Below, piece after piece: positions 16,556 to 29,507 of a stretch of 64,000 nt of DNA. This stretch comes from Terriglobia bacterium. Lineage in GTDB: Bacteria > Acidobacteriota > Terriglobia > Terriglobales > SCQP01. Location: NCBI GenBank assembly GCA_021323595.1, contig JAJPKR010000016.1, forward strand, positions 1-64,000. The letters run 5' to 3'. Each line of letters begins with the position of its first letter. The stretch's first letter is position 1. Both the position numbers and the translations under genes were made by a program. The notes under the pieces were generated by a model. That model did not search any database, was not told the origin of the DNA, and saw only the letters and a list, made by a program, of their open reading frames with translations.

Positions 16556-17491
16556 GTGGCTCCACGGCTGCGCATCGGCTCCCGCGGCTCGCAATTGGCG
16601 CTCTGGCAGGCGCGCCATGTCGCGGCGCGGCTCGGCGCGGATATCGAAGTGATCACGACCAGCGGCGATCGCATCGCTCAAGCACCGCTTGCGCTTTTCG
16701 GCGGCAAAGGCCTGTTCACCAAGGAGATCGAGGAAGCGCTATTGGCCGGCCAGATCGACCTCGCCGTGCACAGCCTCAAGGACGTTCCCGCGGAGCTGCC
16801 CGCCGGCCTAGTGCTGGCCGCGTTTTTGCCGCGCGAGGACGCCCGCGACGCCTTGATCGCGCCGCCCGGCACGACCCTCGCTTCCCTTCCCGCCGGAGCC
16901 CGCGTGGGAACGAGCAGCTTGCGCCGCAAGGCGCAATTGCTGGCGCATCGGCCCGACCTGCGCGCGTGCGACTTGCGCGGGAATGTGGACACACGGCTCT
17001 CCAAATGGGCGCAGGGCGAATGCGACGCGCTGGTGCTGGCTGCGGCGGGATTGCTGCGGCTGGGCAGACAGGAAACGATCGCCGAATATTTGCCGGTGGA
17101 AACCATGTGCCCGGCGGCGGGCCAGGGCATTCTGGCCCTGGAGTGCCGGGCTCAGGATCGCGCGGCGCTCGCGGCCGCCGCGGCCCTCAACGACGAGGCG
17201 AGCGCGATGGCGGCGTCGGCCGAGCGCGCGGTGCTGCACGCGCTGGGAGCCGGATGCCAAACGCCGATCGGCGTGCATGCAAGCGCCGCCGCCGGGGAGC
17301 TGCGCCTGCGCGCGGTTTTGGCGGAACCGGACGGCTCGCGCGTCCTGCGCGCGGAAGCGGCAAGCGCGCGCGGCCCGGCCGCCGCCGCGGCGCTGGGCGA
17401 AGCCGTGGCCGCGCAACTCGAGCGCCAGGGCGCGCGGGTACTGCTGGCGCGGCTCGAGGGCCTTCCCGCTTCGGCTCCGGAGGCGCCGTGA
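16556..17491 (+). CDS. hemC: Porphobilinogen deaminase (hydroxymethylbilane synthase)
   Basis: A 311-residue enzyme that polymerises four porphobilinogens into hydroxymethylbilane in tetrapyrrole synthesis. Seen: LRIGSRGSQLALWQA at the N-terminus, LFGGKGLFTKEIEEALL, DLAVHSLKDVPAELP (with the catalytic-Asp region), TSSLRRKAQLL and the dipyrromethane-cofactor Cys in LGAGCQTPIG (~240). Start GTG 16556; a -10-like GATACT lies ~10 bases upstream. The gene ends in a GTGA overlap with hemD. Bases 16427-16555 hold no other gene. Confidence 0.96.
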   Translation: MAPRLRIGSRGSQLALWQARHVAARLGADIEVITTSGDRIAQAPLALFGGKGLFTKEIEEALLAGQIDLAVHSLKDVPAELPAGLVLAAFLPREDARDALIAPPGTTLASLPAGARVGTSSLRRKAQLLAHRPDLRACDLRGNVDTRLSKWAQGECDALVLAAAGLLRLGRQETIAEYLPVETMCPAAGQGILALECRAQDRAALAAAAALNDEASAMAASAERAVLHALGAGCQTPIGVHASAAAGELRLRAVLAEPDGSRVLRAEAASARGPAAAAALGEAVAAQLERQGARVLLARLEGLPASAPEAP

Positions 17492-18315
17492 CCGAAGATA
17501 GCAAGCCTTTCGCGGGCCGCCGCATCGTCGTCACGCGCGCGCGGGAGCAGGCGAGCGGTGTGCTGAGCGCCTTGCGCGCCGCGGGCGCCGAAGCCATCTC
17601 TCTGCCCACGATCGCGTTTGCACCGCCGGCCGAGTGGGCGCCGCTCGATGCCGCGCTGGCGCGCTTGGCGGAGTACGACGGCCTGATTTTCACCAGCGCC
17701 AACGGCGTGCGCGCCTTCTTCCGGCGGGGGCAAGCGCTGGGATTGGCGCCGGCGCGCCCGGCGCGGGCCTGGCTTTGCGCCATCGGCCCGGCGACGGCGG
17801 CGGCGCTTGCCGAGCAGGGCTGGCGCGCCGACATCATTCCCGCCGACTACGTGGCCGAGGGCGTGGCGGCGGCGCTGGCCGGGCGGGAGCTGCGCGGCCG
17901 GCGCATCCTGCTGCCGCGCGCCGCGGCCGCGCGCGACGCGCTGCCGCGCGCGCTGGCGGCGGCGGGGGCCGAAGTCGACGTGGTCGCCGCCTACCGCACC
18001 GAATTGCCGGCCCGGGCGCGCGCGCAAGCGCGCCGCCTTTTCCCCGCCGGCCCGGGACCGCGGCCCGACACCGTGCTGTTCACGAGTTCTTCGACGGCGG
18101 AGAATCTCGCGCGCTTGCTGGGCGAGGACTACCGCGAACGCTTGGCGGGCGTTTTGCTGGCCTCGATCGGGCCGGTGACGAGCGCCACCCTGCGCCGCTT
18201 GGGCCTCGAAGCCGGCATCGAAGCCCGCGAATTCACCACCGACGGCCTGCTGGCGGCGCTGGCAAGCGGCGCGCCGCGCCCGCGCCGTGCGCCCGGCGCC
18301 AACAGCTCGACATAG
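17488..18315 (+). CDS. hemD: Uroporphyrinogen-III synthase
   Basis: A 275-residue protein from GTG 17488, overlapping the hemC stop by four bases (GTGA). The HemD fold shows poorly conserved but recognisable landmarks: RRIVVTRAREQASGVLSALR at the start, DGLIFTSANGVRAFF (~62), CAIGPATAAALAEQG (~98), VDVVAAYRT (~165) and DTVLFTSSSTAENLARLL (~190). It cyclises hydroxymethylbilane to uroporphyrinogen III. A longer in-phase frame extends upstream through hemC but is only a shadow. The last ~187 bp are also open on the opposite strand as the tail of the convergent CYTH gene. Confidence 0.92.
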   Translation: MTEDSKPFAGRRIVVTRAREQASGVLSALRAAGAEAISLPTIAFAPPAEWAPLDAALARLAEYDGLIFTSANGVRAFFRRGQALGLAPARPARAWLCAIGPATAAALAEQGWRADIIPADYVAEGVAAALAGRELRGRRILLPRAAAARDALPRALAAAGAEVDVVAAYRTELPARARAQARRLFPAGPGPRPDTVLFTSSSTAENLARLLGEDYRERLAGVLLASIGPVTSATLRRLGLEAGIEAREFTTDGLLAALASGAPRPRRAPGANSST

Positions 18316-18809
18316 GATGCGGTGATGTAGTCCGCCGCGCCGCGCCCGAGCGCGGCGGCCACGCGGTCGATCCAGCGCGGCGGGCCCTCCAGCTCGAGAA
18401 AGCATCCCGCCGCGGTTTCGTCGAGCGAGGCCTCGCCGTGGCCGTCTGCGAAGACCGTGCGGTAGCGGTCGTAGATGAAGACGGGATGAAAGCCGGCCAC
18501 GGCGAGCACGGCCGCCATCTCGCCGCCAGCCGGCAGGGCCAGCTCCGCCTCCTCGCGGGCTTTATAGCGCCCGCGCGCGACCGGCCCTTTCGCGGTGAGC
18601 GTCCACAACGCGCGCCGGGCGGCGCCGCGGCGGCGCAAGCGGAAAAGCCGCTGCGCCCGCCGCAGGCAGCCGCGTTCGTCGTCGAAGATCCAGTTGCGCT
18701 CGAACTGGCGACCGCCGCGGCGGCGAAAACCGAGCCGCGCCAGCTCGCGCACGGCGGCGCGCGGGCTCGCCAGGGCCAGCTTGATTTCGACTTCGGTTTT
18801 GCGGGGCAT
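18129..18809 (-). CDS. CYTH domain protein (class IV adenylate cyclase/triphosphatase fold)
   Basis: A 226-residue frame. The first ~165 residues are a CYTH domain: the KTEVEIKLAL N-terminus with the ExExK signature, then RLFRLRRRG, LTAKGP, KAREEAELAL, YDRYRTVF, ASLDETAAGCFLELEG and ITASYVELL. These acidic and basic residues line the metal-dependent triphosphate tunnel; activity could be thiamine- or tripolyphosphatase or adenylate cyclase. The last ~60 residues are Arg/Ala/Pro/Ser-rich and lie antisense to hemD; the family normally ends near YVELL. So the gene core is secure, but its tail is probably run-on sequence. Confidence 0.82.
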   Translation of the reverse strand: MPRKTEVEIKLALASPRAAVRELARLGFRRRGGRQFERNWIFDDERGCLRRAQRLFRLRRRGAARRALWTLTAKGPVARGRYKAREEAELALPAGGEMAAVLAVAGFHPVFIYDRYRTVFADGHGEASLDETAAGCFLELEGPPRWIDRVAAALGRGAADYITASYVELLAPGARRGRGAPLASAASRPSVVNSRASMPASRPKRRRVALVTGPIEASKTPAKRSR

Positions 18810-18838
18810 GGGGGCGCAAGCGCAGGGCGCGCGGGCGG

Positions 18839-19852
18839 TCAGCTCGCCCGCTCGACCATGAGCAGGGGCAAGTCCTCGAGGGCGTCGCGGTAGGGCGAAG
18901 GGGGAAAGAGCAGGATGAGCTCGCGCGCGCGTTCGGCATGTTGGCGCGCTTCCAGCCGCGCGCGCGTTAGGGCGCCGGAGGCGGCCAGCAAGGCCTGGAT
19001 TTCATCGAAGGCGACCGACCGATATCCCCGTTCGCGCAGCACGCACTCGAAGTGGGCGCGGCCCTCGGCGGAAGCGGCGGCATAAGCATCGAGACAGGCG
19101 AGCGTCATCTTCCCCTCGCGCAGGTCGTTGCCCACGGGCTTGCCCAATTGCGCGGCGGAGGCGGTCAGGTCGAGCAGATCGTCCACCATTTGGAACGCCA
19201 GGCCGAGGTGGTGGCCGTAGGCGCCCAGGCGCGCGATGATGTCATCGCCGAGTCCGCCCAGCATCGCCGCCAGCTTGCACGAGACCGAGAACAGGCGCGC
19301 GGTCTTGCGTTCGATCAACTCCAGGTGCTGCTCGCGCGTAACCACCCGGCCCGTCATCTCCTGCTGCAGCAATTCGCCTTCCACCATGGCTTGCGTCAGC
19401 GTGATCAGCTCGTCGAGGATGCCGAAGTGGCGCAACTGCAGCGCGACCTTGAAGGCCTGCATGTAGAGCCAGTCGCCGGCGAGCACGCATTTCTGCGTGC
19501 CCCAGCGGAAATTGGTCGAGGGCCGGCCGCGCCGCGTCTCCGCGCCGTCGATCACGTCATCGTGGATCAGCGTCGCCGCGTGGATCATCTCCACCACCGT
19601 CGCCAGCGCGATCACTCCCGGCCCCTCCACGCCGCAGAGCGCCGCCGCCAGCAGCACCAGCGCCGGCCGCACGCGCTTGCCGCCGCCGGCGTGCAGGTAC
19701 TGGCCGATCTCGGTGATCCCGGAGACCGTGGAGACCGTGTCTTCCAGAAATTGCGCCTCGACGCGACGCAGCGCATCGCGCACCAAATCGAAGGGCGACG
19801 GGCGCGGCACGGCGCCGGCCGGCGCCGACGAGGCTGGAGCGGCGTCACTCAC
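18839..19852 (-). CDS. Long-chain polyprenyl diphosphate synthase
   Basis: A 337-residue trans-prenyltransferase. Seen: GGGKRVRPALVLLAA (~57), the first Asp-rich motif LIHDDVIDGAETRRGRPSTN (~95), AGDWLYMQAF, and the second Asp-rich motif FQMVDDLLDLT (~215) followed by GKPVGNDLREGKMTLA. Length and motifs fit octaprenyl/solanesyl (IspB-type) synthases that make the quinone side chain. Start GTG 19852 overlaps the yajQ stop by four bases (GTGA), so translation is probably coupled. Product chain length cannot be judged safely by eye. Confidence 0.92.
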   Translation of the reverse strand: MSDAAPASSAPAGAVPRPSPFDLVRDALRRVEAQFLEDTVSTVSGITEIGQYLHAGGGKRVRPALVLLAAALCGVEGPGVIALATVVEMIHAATLIHDDVIDGAETRRGRPSTNFRWGTQKCVLAGDWLYMQAFKVALQLRHFGILDELITLTQAMVEGELLQQEMTGRVVTREQHLELIERKTARLFSVSCKLAAMLGGLGDDIIARLGAYGHHLGLAFQMVDDLLDLTASAAQLGKPVGNDLREGKMTLACLDAYAAASAEGRAHFECVLRERGYRSVAFDEIQALLAASGALTRARLEARQHAERARELILLFPPSPYRDALEDLPLLMVERAS

Positions 19853-20352
19853 AAGCTGCGGTAGTTGGCGAACTGCATGTCGATGCCGAAATCGTGCTGC
19901 TTCAGCAGCGCGATCACTTCTTGCAGGGTATCGCGATCCTTGCCCGCCACCCGCACGGAATCGGACTGGATCGAAGCCTGCACCTTCTTCTTGGTGTCTT
20001 TGATGTACCGGACGATCTCCCGGGCTTTATCGGCCGAAATTCCCTGCTGGATGTCGATCTCTTGCCGCGCCCGTCCGCCCGCGGCCGGCTCGATCTTGCC
20101 CGGCGACAGCGCGCGCAGCGGCACGCCGCGCTTCACCAGCTTTTGGTGCAGCACTTCGGCCACCGCCTTGAGCTTGAATTCGTCGGCGCTCTCGAGCAAT
20201 AGCTTGTGGTCCTTTTCGTTCAGCTCGATGCGGCTGTGCGAATCCTTCAGGTCATAGCGCGTTCCCACTTCCTTTAACGTCTGCTGAACGGCGTTCGAGA
20301 CTTCCTGCAGGTTGACGTTGCTGACGATATCGAAGGAGTTTTCCTTGGCCAT
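19849..20352 (-). CDS. yajQ: YajQ family nucleotide-binding protein
   Basis: A 167-residue protein from ATG 20352. The sequence NSFDIVSNVNLQEVSNAVQQ, then RYDLKDSHSRIELNEKDHKL and KVQASIQSDSVRVAGKDRDT, ending GIDMQFANYRSL, is the highly conserved YajQ (DUF520) family. Members bind nucleotides/RNA; a Xanthomonas homologue binds cyclic-di-GMP. Given the GGDEF proteins encoded nearby, a c-di-GMP effector role is possible but is inference. Its stop overlaps the GTG start of the polyprenyl synthase. rnr diverges upstream, with 138 bp between them. Confidence 0.95.
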   Translation of the reverse strand: MAKENSFDIVSNVNLQEVSNAVQQTLKEVGTRYDLKDSHSRIELNEKDHKLLLESADEFKLKAVAEVLHQKLVKRGVPLRALSPGKIEPAAGGRARQEIDIQQGISADKAREIVRYIKDTKKKVQASIQSDSVRVAGKDRDTLQEVIALLKQHDFGIDMQFANYRSL

Positions 20353-20490
20353 GGACGCGGGCTCCGGCGCGACTCGCGCTCGATCTTTTATTGAAGCACA
20401 GCCGCGCCCCAAGCTGGCCGTGAAGCCGCCCCGAGCCGCGGCCGGCGGGGGCGCCGGGACGCGCGCGCCCGCCCCATACTGAAAGCGTCG

Positions 20491-22830
20491 ATGCCCCTCG
20501 ATCCCGAGAGTCTGCTGCGGCACATCGAACGCCAGCCGCATCGCCGCGCCAGCTTCAAGCAACTGCTGCGCACCCTCGGGACCAAGGCCGCCGCGCGGCG
20601 GGAACTGAAACTCATGCTCGCCGAACTGGTGCGCGAGCGCCGTCTGATCGAATCCCGGCATTATTTCGGACTGCCGGCGCGGCCGCGGCCGGCTCCGGAG
20701 CGGCTGCCGGCGCGCACGGCCGAGCGGCCGGCCGCTCCGGGCGAGATCGCCGGCCGCATCAGCGTGCATCGCGACGGCTTTGCCTTCGTGCTGCCCCGCG
20801 ACCGGCGCCAGGCCGAACCGCTGCGCGGCGACATTTTCATTCCGCCGCCGTTCGTGGGCGGCGCCATGCACGGCGACACCGTGGCGGTGCGGGTGCTGCG
20901 GCGCAGCGCCGAGGGCCGCGCCGAAGGCAAGGTGACGCGCATCCTGCGCCGCGCCCACGCCACCGTGGTCGGCGAGTTCCGCCTGGGGCGCCCGCACAAC
21001 CTGGTGCTGCCCTTCGACGAGCGGCTGCGCGAGCCGGTGGTGATCCCCGCCGGCCAGGAGCGGCCGGCGGCTGGGAGCGCCGCAACGCCCGATCGCGTGC
21101 TGGGCGGCGAGGCGCGCGCGCGCCACCGCGCCGCCGCCGTTCCCGGCTCCGTGGAAGCGCTTGACGGCCTGATCGTCGACGCCGAGATCACCGAATTCCC
21201 GACGCCGACGAGCGCCGCGCGCGGCCGCGTCCTCGAGGTCCTCGGCCGCCGCGACGACTTCGGCATCGATATCGAGATCATCATCCGCAAGTACCATCAG
21301 CCGCATCGCTTCCCGGAGGAAGTGCTCGCCGAAGCCGCCGCAGCACCCGCGGCCATACCGACGGACGAGATCGCGCGCCGCCGCGACTTCCGCGCGCTGC
21401 CGGTCGTCACGATTGACGGCGAGTCGGCGCGCGACTTCGACGACGCCGTACACGTGGCGCGCCTGCCCGGCGGGGAGTTCGAACTGCAAGTGCACATCGC
21501 CGACGTCGCCTACTACGTCGCCGCCGGCTCGGCCATGGACCGCGAGGCGCGCTTGCGCGGCACCTCGGTGTACTTTCCCGATCGCGCGGTGCCCATGCTG
21601 CCGGTCGAGCTCTCGACCGACCTTTGCAGCTTGCGCCCGGGCGTGGATCGCCTGGTCTTGAGCTGCTTGATGCGCTTCGATGGCGAGGGGCGGCGCCGCG
21701 CGTACGAGATCGTGCCCGGCATCATTCGCTCCGCCGCGCGCATGACCTATACGGAAGTCAACGCCATCTTGCAGGGCGACGAACTCGCGCGCCGCCGCCA
21801 CGGCGATCTGGCGCCAGGCTTCACGTCCATGCTCGATCTGCAACAGCGCCTCTACCAACGACGCATGGCGCGGGGCTCGATCGACTTCGATTTGCCCGAG
21901 CCGGAGATCGCCTTCGATGAGTTCGGCCTCATGCGCTCGATCGTGAAATCCGAGCGCAACGTCGCCCATCGCATCATCGAGGAGTTCATGCTGGCGGCCA
22001 ACGAGACCGTCGCCGGCCATCTGCAGGACCGCGGCATCGCCTCGCTGTATCGCATCCACGAACCGCCCGACCCGGAAAAGGTCGCCGAGTTCGAAGAGAT
22101 CGCCGCCGGTTTCGGCTATTCCCTCGGCGCCGCCGTGCCCATGCGCCGCATCGCGCCGCGCGGCGGCGCCGGGCGGCGGCGCGCCCCGCTGCTGGCGGCC
22201 TCGCGCCACGAGTTCGAGATTTCGCCGCGGCAATACCAGCGCCTCGCCGCCAAGCTGGCGGGCAAGCCCGAGGAACGCATCCTATCGTTTCTCATGCTGC
22301 GTTCGCTCAAGCAGGCGCGCTACGCTGAAGAGAATCGCGGCCATTTCGCGCTCGCGACCTCCACCTACACCCATTTCACCTCGCCCATCCGCCGCTATCC
22401 CGATCTGCTGGTGCATCGCATTCTTAAGGCGGCGCTGCCCGGCTCAGCGGGAAACCCGCCCCTGGAGCCTGCCGAACTGAGAGTGCTGGCCGAAGAGACG
22501 AGCGATGCCGAACGCCGCGCCGACGAAGCCGAGCGGGAGCTGATGGAGTGGAAGAAGGTTCGCTTCATGGAAGGGCGATTGGGCGAACGCTTCCCCGCCC
22601 TGATCTTGCACGTCACGAAGGCGGGCTTTTTCGTCGAACTCGTGGATCTCTTCATCGAAGGATTCGTGCCGATAGGCGCGCTGCCCGGCGGCCGCTATCA
22701 ATTCCGCGAGGGGGCGCACGAGCTCGTCAGCGAACGTTCTCGCCATCGCTATCGCCTTGGCGACCGCTTGGAGGTGATCGTGGACCGAGTCGATCCGGTG
22801 CGCCACCGCATTGACTTCGCTCCGGCGTAA
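20491..22830 (+). CDS. rnr: Ribonuclease R
   Basis: A 779-residue 3'-5' exoribonuclease of the RNase II/R superfamily. A winged-helix-like N-terminus (SFKQLLRTLGTKAAARRELK) is followed by cold-shock/OB regions (GRISVHRDGFAFVLP). The RNB catalytic domain has TIDGESARDFDDAVHV (~310), the aspartates that bind Mg. Later come SIVKSERNVAHRIIEEFMLAAN and TSTYTHFTSPIRRYPDLLVHR (~630). An S1 domain closes the protein (ALILHVTKAGFFVELVDLFIEGF). It degrades structured RNA and matures rRNA. Start ATG 20491 follows a short divergent intergenic region. Confidence 0.95.
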   Translation: MPLDPESLLRHIERQPHRRASFKQLLRTLGTKAAARRELKLMLAELVRERRLIESRHYFGLPARPRPAPERLPARTAERPAAPGEIAGRISVHRDGFAFVLPRDRRQAEPLRGDIFIPPPFVGGAMHGDTVAVRVLRRSAEGRAEGKVTRILRRAHATVVGEFRLGRPHNLVLPFDERLREPVVIPAGQERPAAGSAATPDRVLGGEARARHRAAAVPGSVEALDGLIVDAEITEFPTPTSAARGRVLEVLGRRDDFGIDIEIIIRKYHQPHRFPEEVLAEAAAAPAAIPTDEIARRRDFRALPVVTIDGESARDFDDAVHVARLPGGEFELQVHIADVAYYVAAGSAMDREARLRGTSVYFPDRAVPMLPVELSTDLCSLRPGVDRLVLSCLMRFDGEGRRRAYEIVPGIIRSAARMTYTEVNAILQGDELARRRHGDLAPGFTSMLDLQQRLYQRRMARGSIDFDLPEPEIAFDEFGLMRSIVKSERNVAHRIIEEFMLAANETVAGHLQDRGIASLYRIHEPPDPEKVAEFEEIAAGFGYSLGAAVPMRRIAPRGGAGRRRAPLLAASRHEFEISPRQYQRLAAKLAGKPEERILSFLMLRSLKQARYAEENRGHFALATSTYTHFTSPIRRYPDLLVHRILKAALPGSAGNPPLEPAELRVLAEETSDAERRADEAERELMEWKKVRFMEGRLGERFPALILHVTKAGFFVELVDLFIEGFVPIGALPGGRYQFREGAHELVSERSRHRYRLGDRLEVIVDRVDPVRHRIDFAPA

Positions 22831-22896
22831 CCCCGCCGGAGCCACTCTGGCGCTTCAGGCGCGAAACGGGCTTCCGAACTGGAGGTTGCCGCTCGG

Positions 22897-24429
22897 CTAG
22901 GCGGCGGAGAGCGCGAACTTCACCTGATTGCGCCCGGCGGCCTTGGCGGCATAGAGCGCCTGGTCGGCGACCCGCAGCAGTTGCGCGGCGGTGCCGCCGG
23001 CGCCGGGAAACGCGGCCACTCCCACCGACAAGCTGACGCCCTCGAGCGCAATCCCGTCGTGCTCGATGCGGATGCGCTCGACCCCGGCGCGGATCTCCTC
23101 GGCGCGCTGCCGCAGGGTCTCCGCATCCGTATCCGGCAATAAAACGAGAAACTCCTCGCCGCCATAGCGGCAAGCCAAATCGGCGCCGCGCGTATGATGT
23201 TCGAGAAAGCGGCCGATGGCTTGCAGCAGCGCGTCGCCGGCGCCGTGGCCATGGCGGTCGTTGAAATTTTTGAAATAGTCGATATCGAGCATCAGCAGGC
23301 CGGCGCCGCGTCCGGTGCGCTGGGCCCGGCGCAGTTCCCGCTCCAGCGATTCTTCCATGTAGCGGCGGTTGTACAGGCCGGTGAGCGGGTCGCGCAGCGC
23401 CTGCCGCTCCAGCTTGCCGCGCAGTTGCAGATTGCTCAGCGCCAGGGCCGCCTGCACGGCCAACGCCGCCGCCATCGGCGCCAAATTCCGCGCCAGGGAG
23501 GACTCGTTCATGGCCGGAGACGCGGTCGCGAGATGGAGCACGCCCATGGTGCCGCCCGGGCCCAGCAGCGGGACGCAGAGCGAATGGGTGGTGCCGGGCG
23601 CCTTGTGTGCGCAGGTCAAGCCGCCCATCTCCCCGCTGCGATGCAAGCGTCCGCGGCGGCAGGCCCAGCACTGGTCGGCCGCGAAGACCAGCGCCGGCGG
23701 CGCCGCACCCCAAGCCGCTACCACCTCCAAGGTCGAGTCGTCACCGCGCGCCATGGCCAATAGGCCGGTCTCGGCCCGGTAGGCTGCGCCCTCGGGGCTC
23801 TCATCGCCGCCGGCCGCGAACATCAGCTCCGCGCTGCGGGCGATTACGCGAAAGGCTTCCTCGAACGTTTGGCAGCTTTGCAGCCATTCGCTCATTTCGT
23901 TGAGGCGGCGCATCCATCTCTCACGCTGCTCCAGAGCCATGACCTTATTCGTCAGCTCCGCGGTGCGCTGGCGCACTTGCTCTTCGGTGGCGGCCTGGGC
24001 GGCCCGCAGGCGCTGCTCCAGCTCCTTTTGCTCCGCCAGAAAACGATGGCGCTCGATGGCGTAGCGCAGCGCGCGCGGCAGCAAGGCGCTGCCGCTATCC
24101 ACCTGGCTCTTCAGTAAATAATCCTGCGCTCCCCGTTGCACCGCGCTGATCGCCAGTTCGTCATCGTCGCGGCCGGTCAGCACCACCACGGGCAAGTCAG
24201 GCGCCCGCTCGCGGACCGCGGCGAGCAAATCGAGCCCCCAGCCGTCGGGCAAGGACAAGTCGAGCAAGAGCACATCGAACCGGCGCGCGTCGATCGCCGC
24301 CAAGCCGTCGCGCAGCCGTGACCGATGCGTCACGCGCGCCGCCCCAAGGCGCTCGAGCAACTGTGTCACCAGCGCCGCGTAGGCCGCGTCGTCCTCCACC
24401 AACAAGATTTCTAGTGGGGTTGTCGTCAT
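22897..24429 (-). CDS. Response regulator REC-GAF-GGDEF diguanylate cyclase
   Basis: About 510 residues. A receiver domain (EILLVEDDAAYAALV, phospho-acceptor in VLLLDLSLPDGWGLD, switch VVVLTGRDD, Lys in YLLKSQ) is followed by a coiled coil (~140-180), a GAF-like domain with Cys-rich DQCWACRRGRLH (~265), and a GGDEF domain (DPLTGLYNRRYMEE, then CRYGGEEFLVLLP) whose GGEEF signature is active-type. It should make c-di-GMP under phosphorelay control. ATG 24429 has GAGAGG upstream; ATG 24450 would form an ATGA overlap with the preceding gene and is the alternative. No clear inhibitory RxxD site was noted. Last gene of the signalling operon. Confidence 0.9.
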   Translation of the reverse strand: MTTTPLEILLVEDDAAYAALVTQLLERLGAARVTHRSRLRDGLAAIDARRFDVLLLDLSLPDGWGLDLLAAVRERAPDLPVVVLTGRDDDELAISAVQRGAQDYLLKSQVDSGSALLPRALRYAIERHRFLAEQKELEQRLRAAQAATEEQVRQRTAELTNKVMALEQRERWMRRLNEMSEWLQSCQTFEEAFRVIARSAELMFAAGGDESPEGAAYRAETGLLAMARGDDSTLEVVAAWGAAPPALVFAADQCWACRRGRLHRSGEMGGLTCAHKAPGTTHSLCVPLLGPGGTMGVLHLATASPAMNESSLARNLAPMAAALAVQAALALSNLQLRGKLERQALRDPLTGLYNRRYMEESLERELRRAQRTGRGAGLLMLDIDYFKNFNDRHGHGAGDALLQAIGRFLEHHTRGADLACRYGGEEFLVLLPDTDAETLRQRAEEIRAGVERIRIEHDGIALEGVSLSVGVAAFPGAGGTAAQLLRVADQALYAAKAAGRNQVKFALSAA

Positions 24430-24446
24430 GCACCAGCCTCTCGATT

Positions 24447-24911
24447 TCATGCCACCGACGGCAGCACGCACTCACGCATCCAGAACGCGGCGAGCGCGCG
24501 CACCACGGCGCGAAAATCAGCCAACTCCATCGGTTTGCAGACGTAGCAACTGGCAAACTCGGCGTAGGCGCCGAAGATCTCCGCTTCCTCCCTGGAGGTG
24601 GTGAAGATCACCACAGGAATCGCCTGCAGCCGGGGATCGCGCTTGATGTCCTGCAACAATTCCTGGCCGCTTTTCTTGGGCAGCTGCAAGTCCAGAATCA
24701 CGAGATCGGGCCGGCGCGGCAAAGAAGCTTCCAGGTATTTCCAGGCCTCCTCGCCATTCCATGCATGATCCAGTTCCAAGTGCCGCGCGTTAGCCAGATC
24801 GGGAATCGCGGCCAGCAGCGTTTGCATGGTCAGGTGGGCGTCAGCGGGATTGTCCTCGACCAGGAGAATTCGAATCACGGGTTTAAGGTCATTTGGTGTC
24901 GGCGTTGGCAT
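24447..24911 (-). CDS. Single-domain response regulator (Rcp1-like REC)
   Basis: A stand-alone receiver domain of about 154 residues. Seen: IRILLVEDNPADAHLTMQTL (acidic pocket), WNGEEAWKYLEASLPRRPDL then VILDLQLPKKSGQELL (phospho-Asp), VVIFTTSREEAEI (Thr switch) and SCYVCKPMEL (Lys). The expanded alpha/beta spacing and DLQLPKKSG are typical of Rcp1-type regulators that pair with phytochrome-like kinases. ATG 24911 lies inside the end of the upstream kinase gene (23-bp overlap), so coupling is likely; an upstream ATG at 24947 is less plausible. It likely shuttles phosphate between kinases and the GGDEF protein. Confidence 0.88.
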   Translation of the reverse strand: MPTPTPNDLKPVIRILLVEDNPADAHLTMQTLLAAIPDLANARHLELDHAWNGEEAWKYLEASLPRRPDLVILDLQLPKKSGQELLQDIKRDPRLQAIPVVIFTTSREEAEIFGAYAEFASCYVCKPMELADFRAVVRALAAFWMRECVLPSVA

Positions 24912-26072
24912 GAACGTCAGGGTTCGGCGCTCCTTCCTCGGCGGCATCGGCGGCGGGCAGGGTGAAATAAAAGGTCGATCCCTCGCCCGGGGCGCTCTCC
25001 ACCCATATCCGGCCGCCGTGCATCACAACGATCTTCTTGCACAGGGCCAGTCCGATGCCGGTGCCGCTGTATTCGGCCGCGGTGTGCAGACGCTGAAAGG
25101 GAACAAAAATGCGCTCCGCATGCTTGGGTTCAAAGCCGATACCGTGATCGCGAACCCAAAACTGCCACTCCGCGCCTTGGCGGCAGCTGCCGATCTCCAC
25201 CCGCGGGATAGAGCCGTGCGGGACAAACTTGAGCGCGTTGGCGAGCAAATTCTGCATGAGTTGTTCGAGACGGCTGGGAATGCCGGCCACTTCCGGCAGC
25301 GGACCGACGCTGACCAGGGCATGTGAACTCTCGATCATCGCGCGCATGCCGGCGATGACCGCGGCCAGCAGGCTTTGCATCGCCACCCGTTCGCCCGGCT
25401 TTTCAGACATGCCCAGGCGCGCGTACTCGAGCAGGCCGTCAATGAGGCGTTGCAGCCGCCGCGCGCCGTCGAGAGCGAAACCCAAATATTGCCGCGCGGG
25501 CTCGTCGAGCCCATCGCCCAGGTGCTCGGCCAACAACTGAAGAAAGCTGGCGATCGTGCGCAGCGGCTCTTTCAAGTCGTGGGCGGCGATGGAGGCGAAT
25601 TGCGCCAACTCGGCTCGCGATCGCTGGAGCTGATCGAGCGCGGCGGCGAGCTCCTGCATCTGGCGCCGAATAATCCCGTTTTGGCGGTGCAGCTCGACGA
25701 AGGCGCCGACCTTGGCGCGCAACACCGCCGGCACCACCGGCTTCAGCAAATAATCCACGGCGCCCAAATCGTAAGCACGGTAGAGAGCGGCTTCGCCCGG
25801 CCGGCCGGTGAGGAAAATGATCGGCGTCGTCTGGCTGCGCGGCTGCGCCCGAATCAGGCGCGCCGCCGCGAAGCCATCGAGATCCGGCAAGCCGACGTCC
25901 AAGATCACCAGCGCAAAATCGCGTTCGTGGAGGCGCTGCAGCGCCTCCCGCGCGGAGGCCGCGCCGACGATATCGGCGCCGAGATCCGCCAGCACCGCTT
26001 CCTCGGCCAAGAGACTGACGGGGTCGTCGTCCACGAGCAGCACCGGCGCGGGCGGCAGCTCGCTGGCGGCGG

Positions 26073-29507
<3,435 letters not shown>

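Noticed and set aside
18129-18315. Reading the CYTH C-terminal tail as an extra domain
   Set aside because: It is low-complexity, basic and antisense to conserved HemD sequence, so it is more likely run-on coding.
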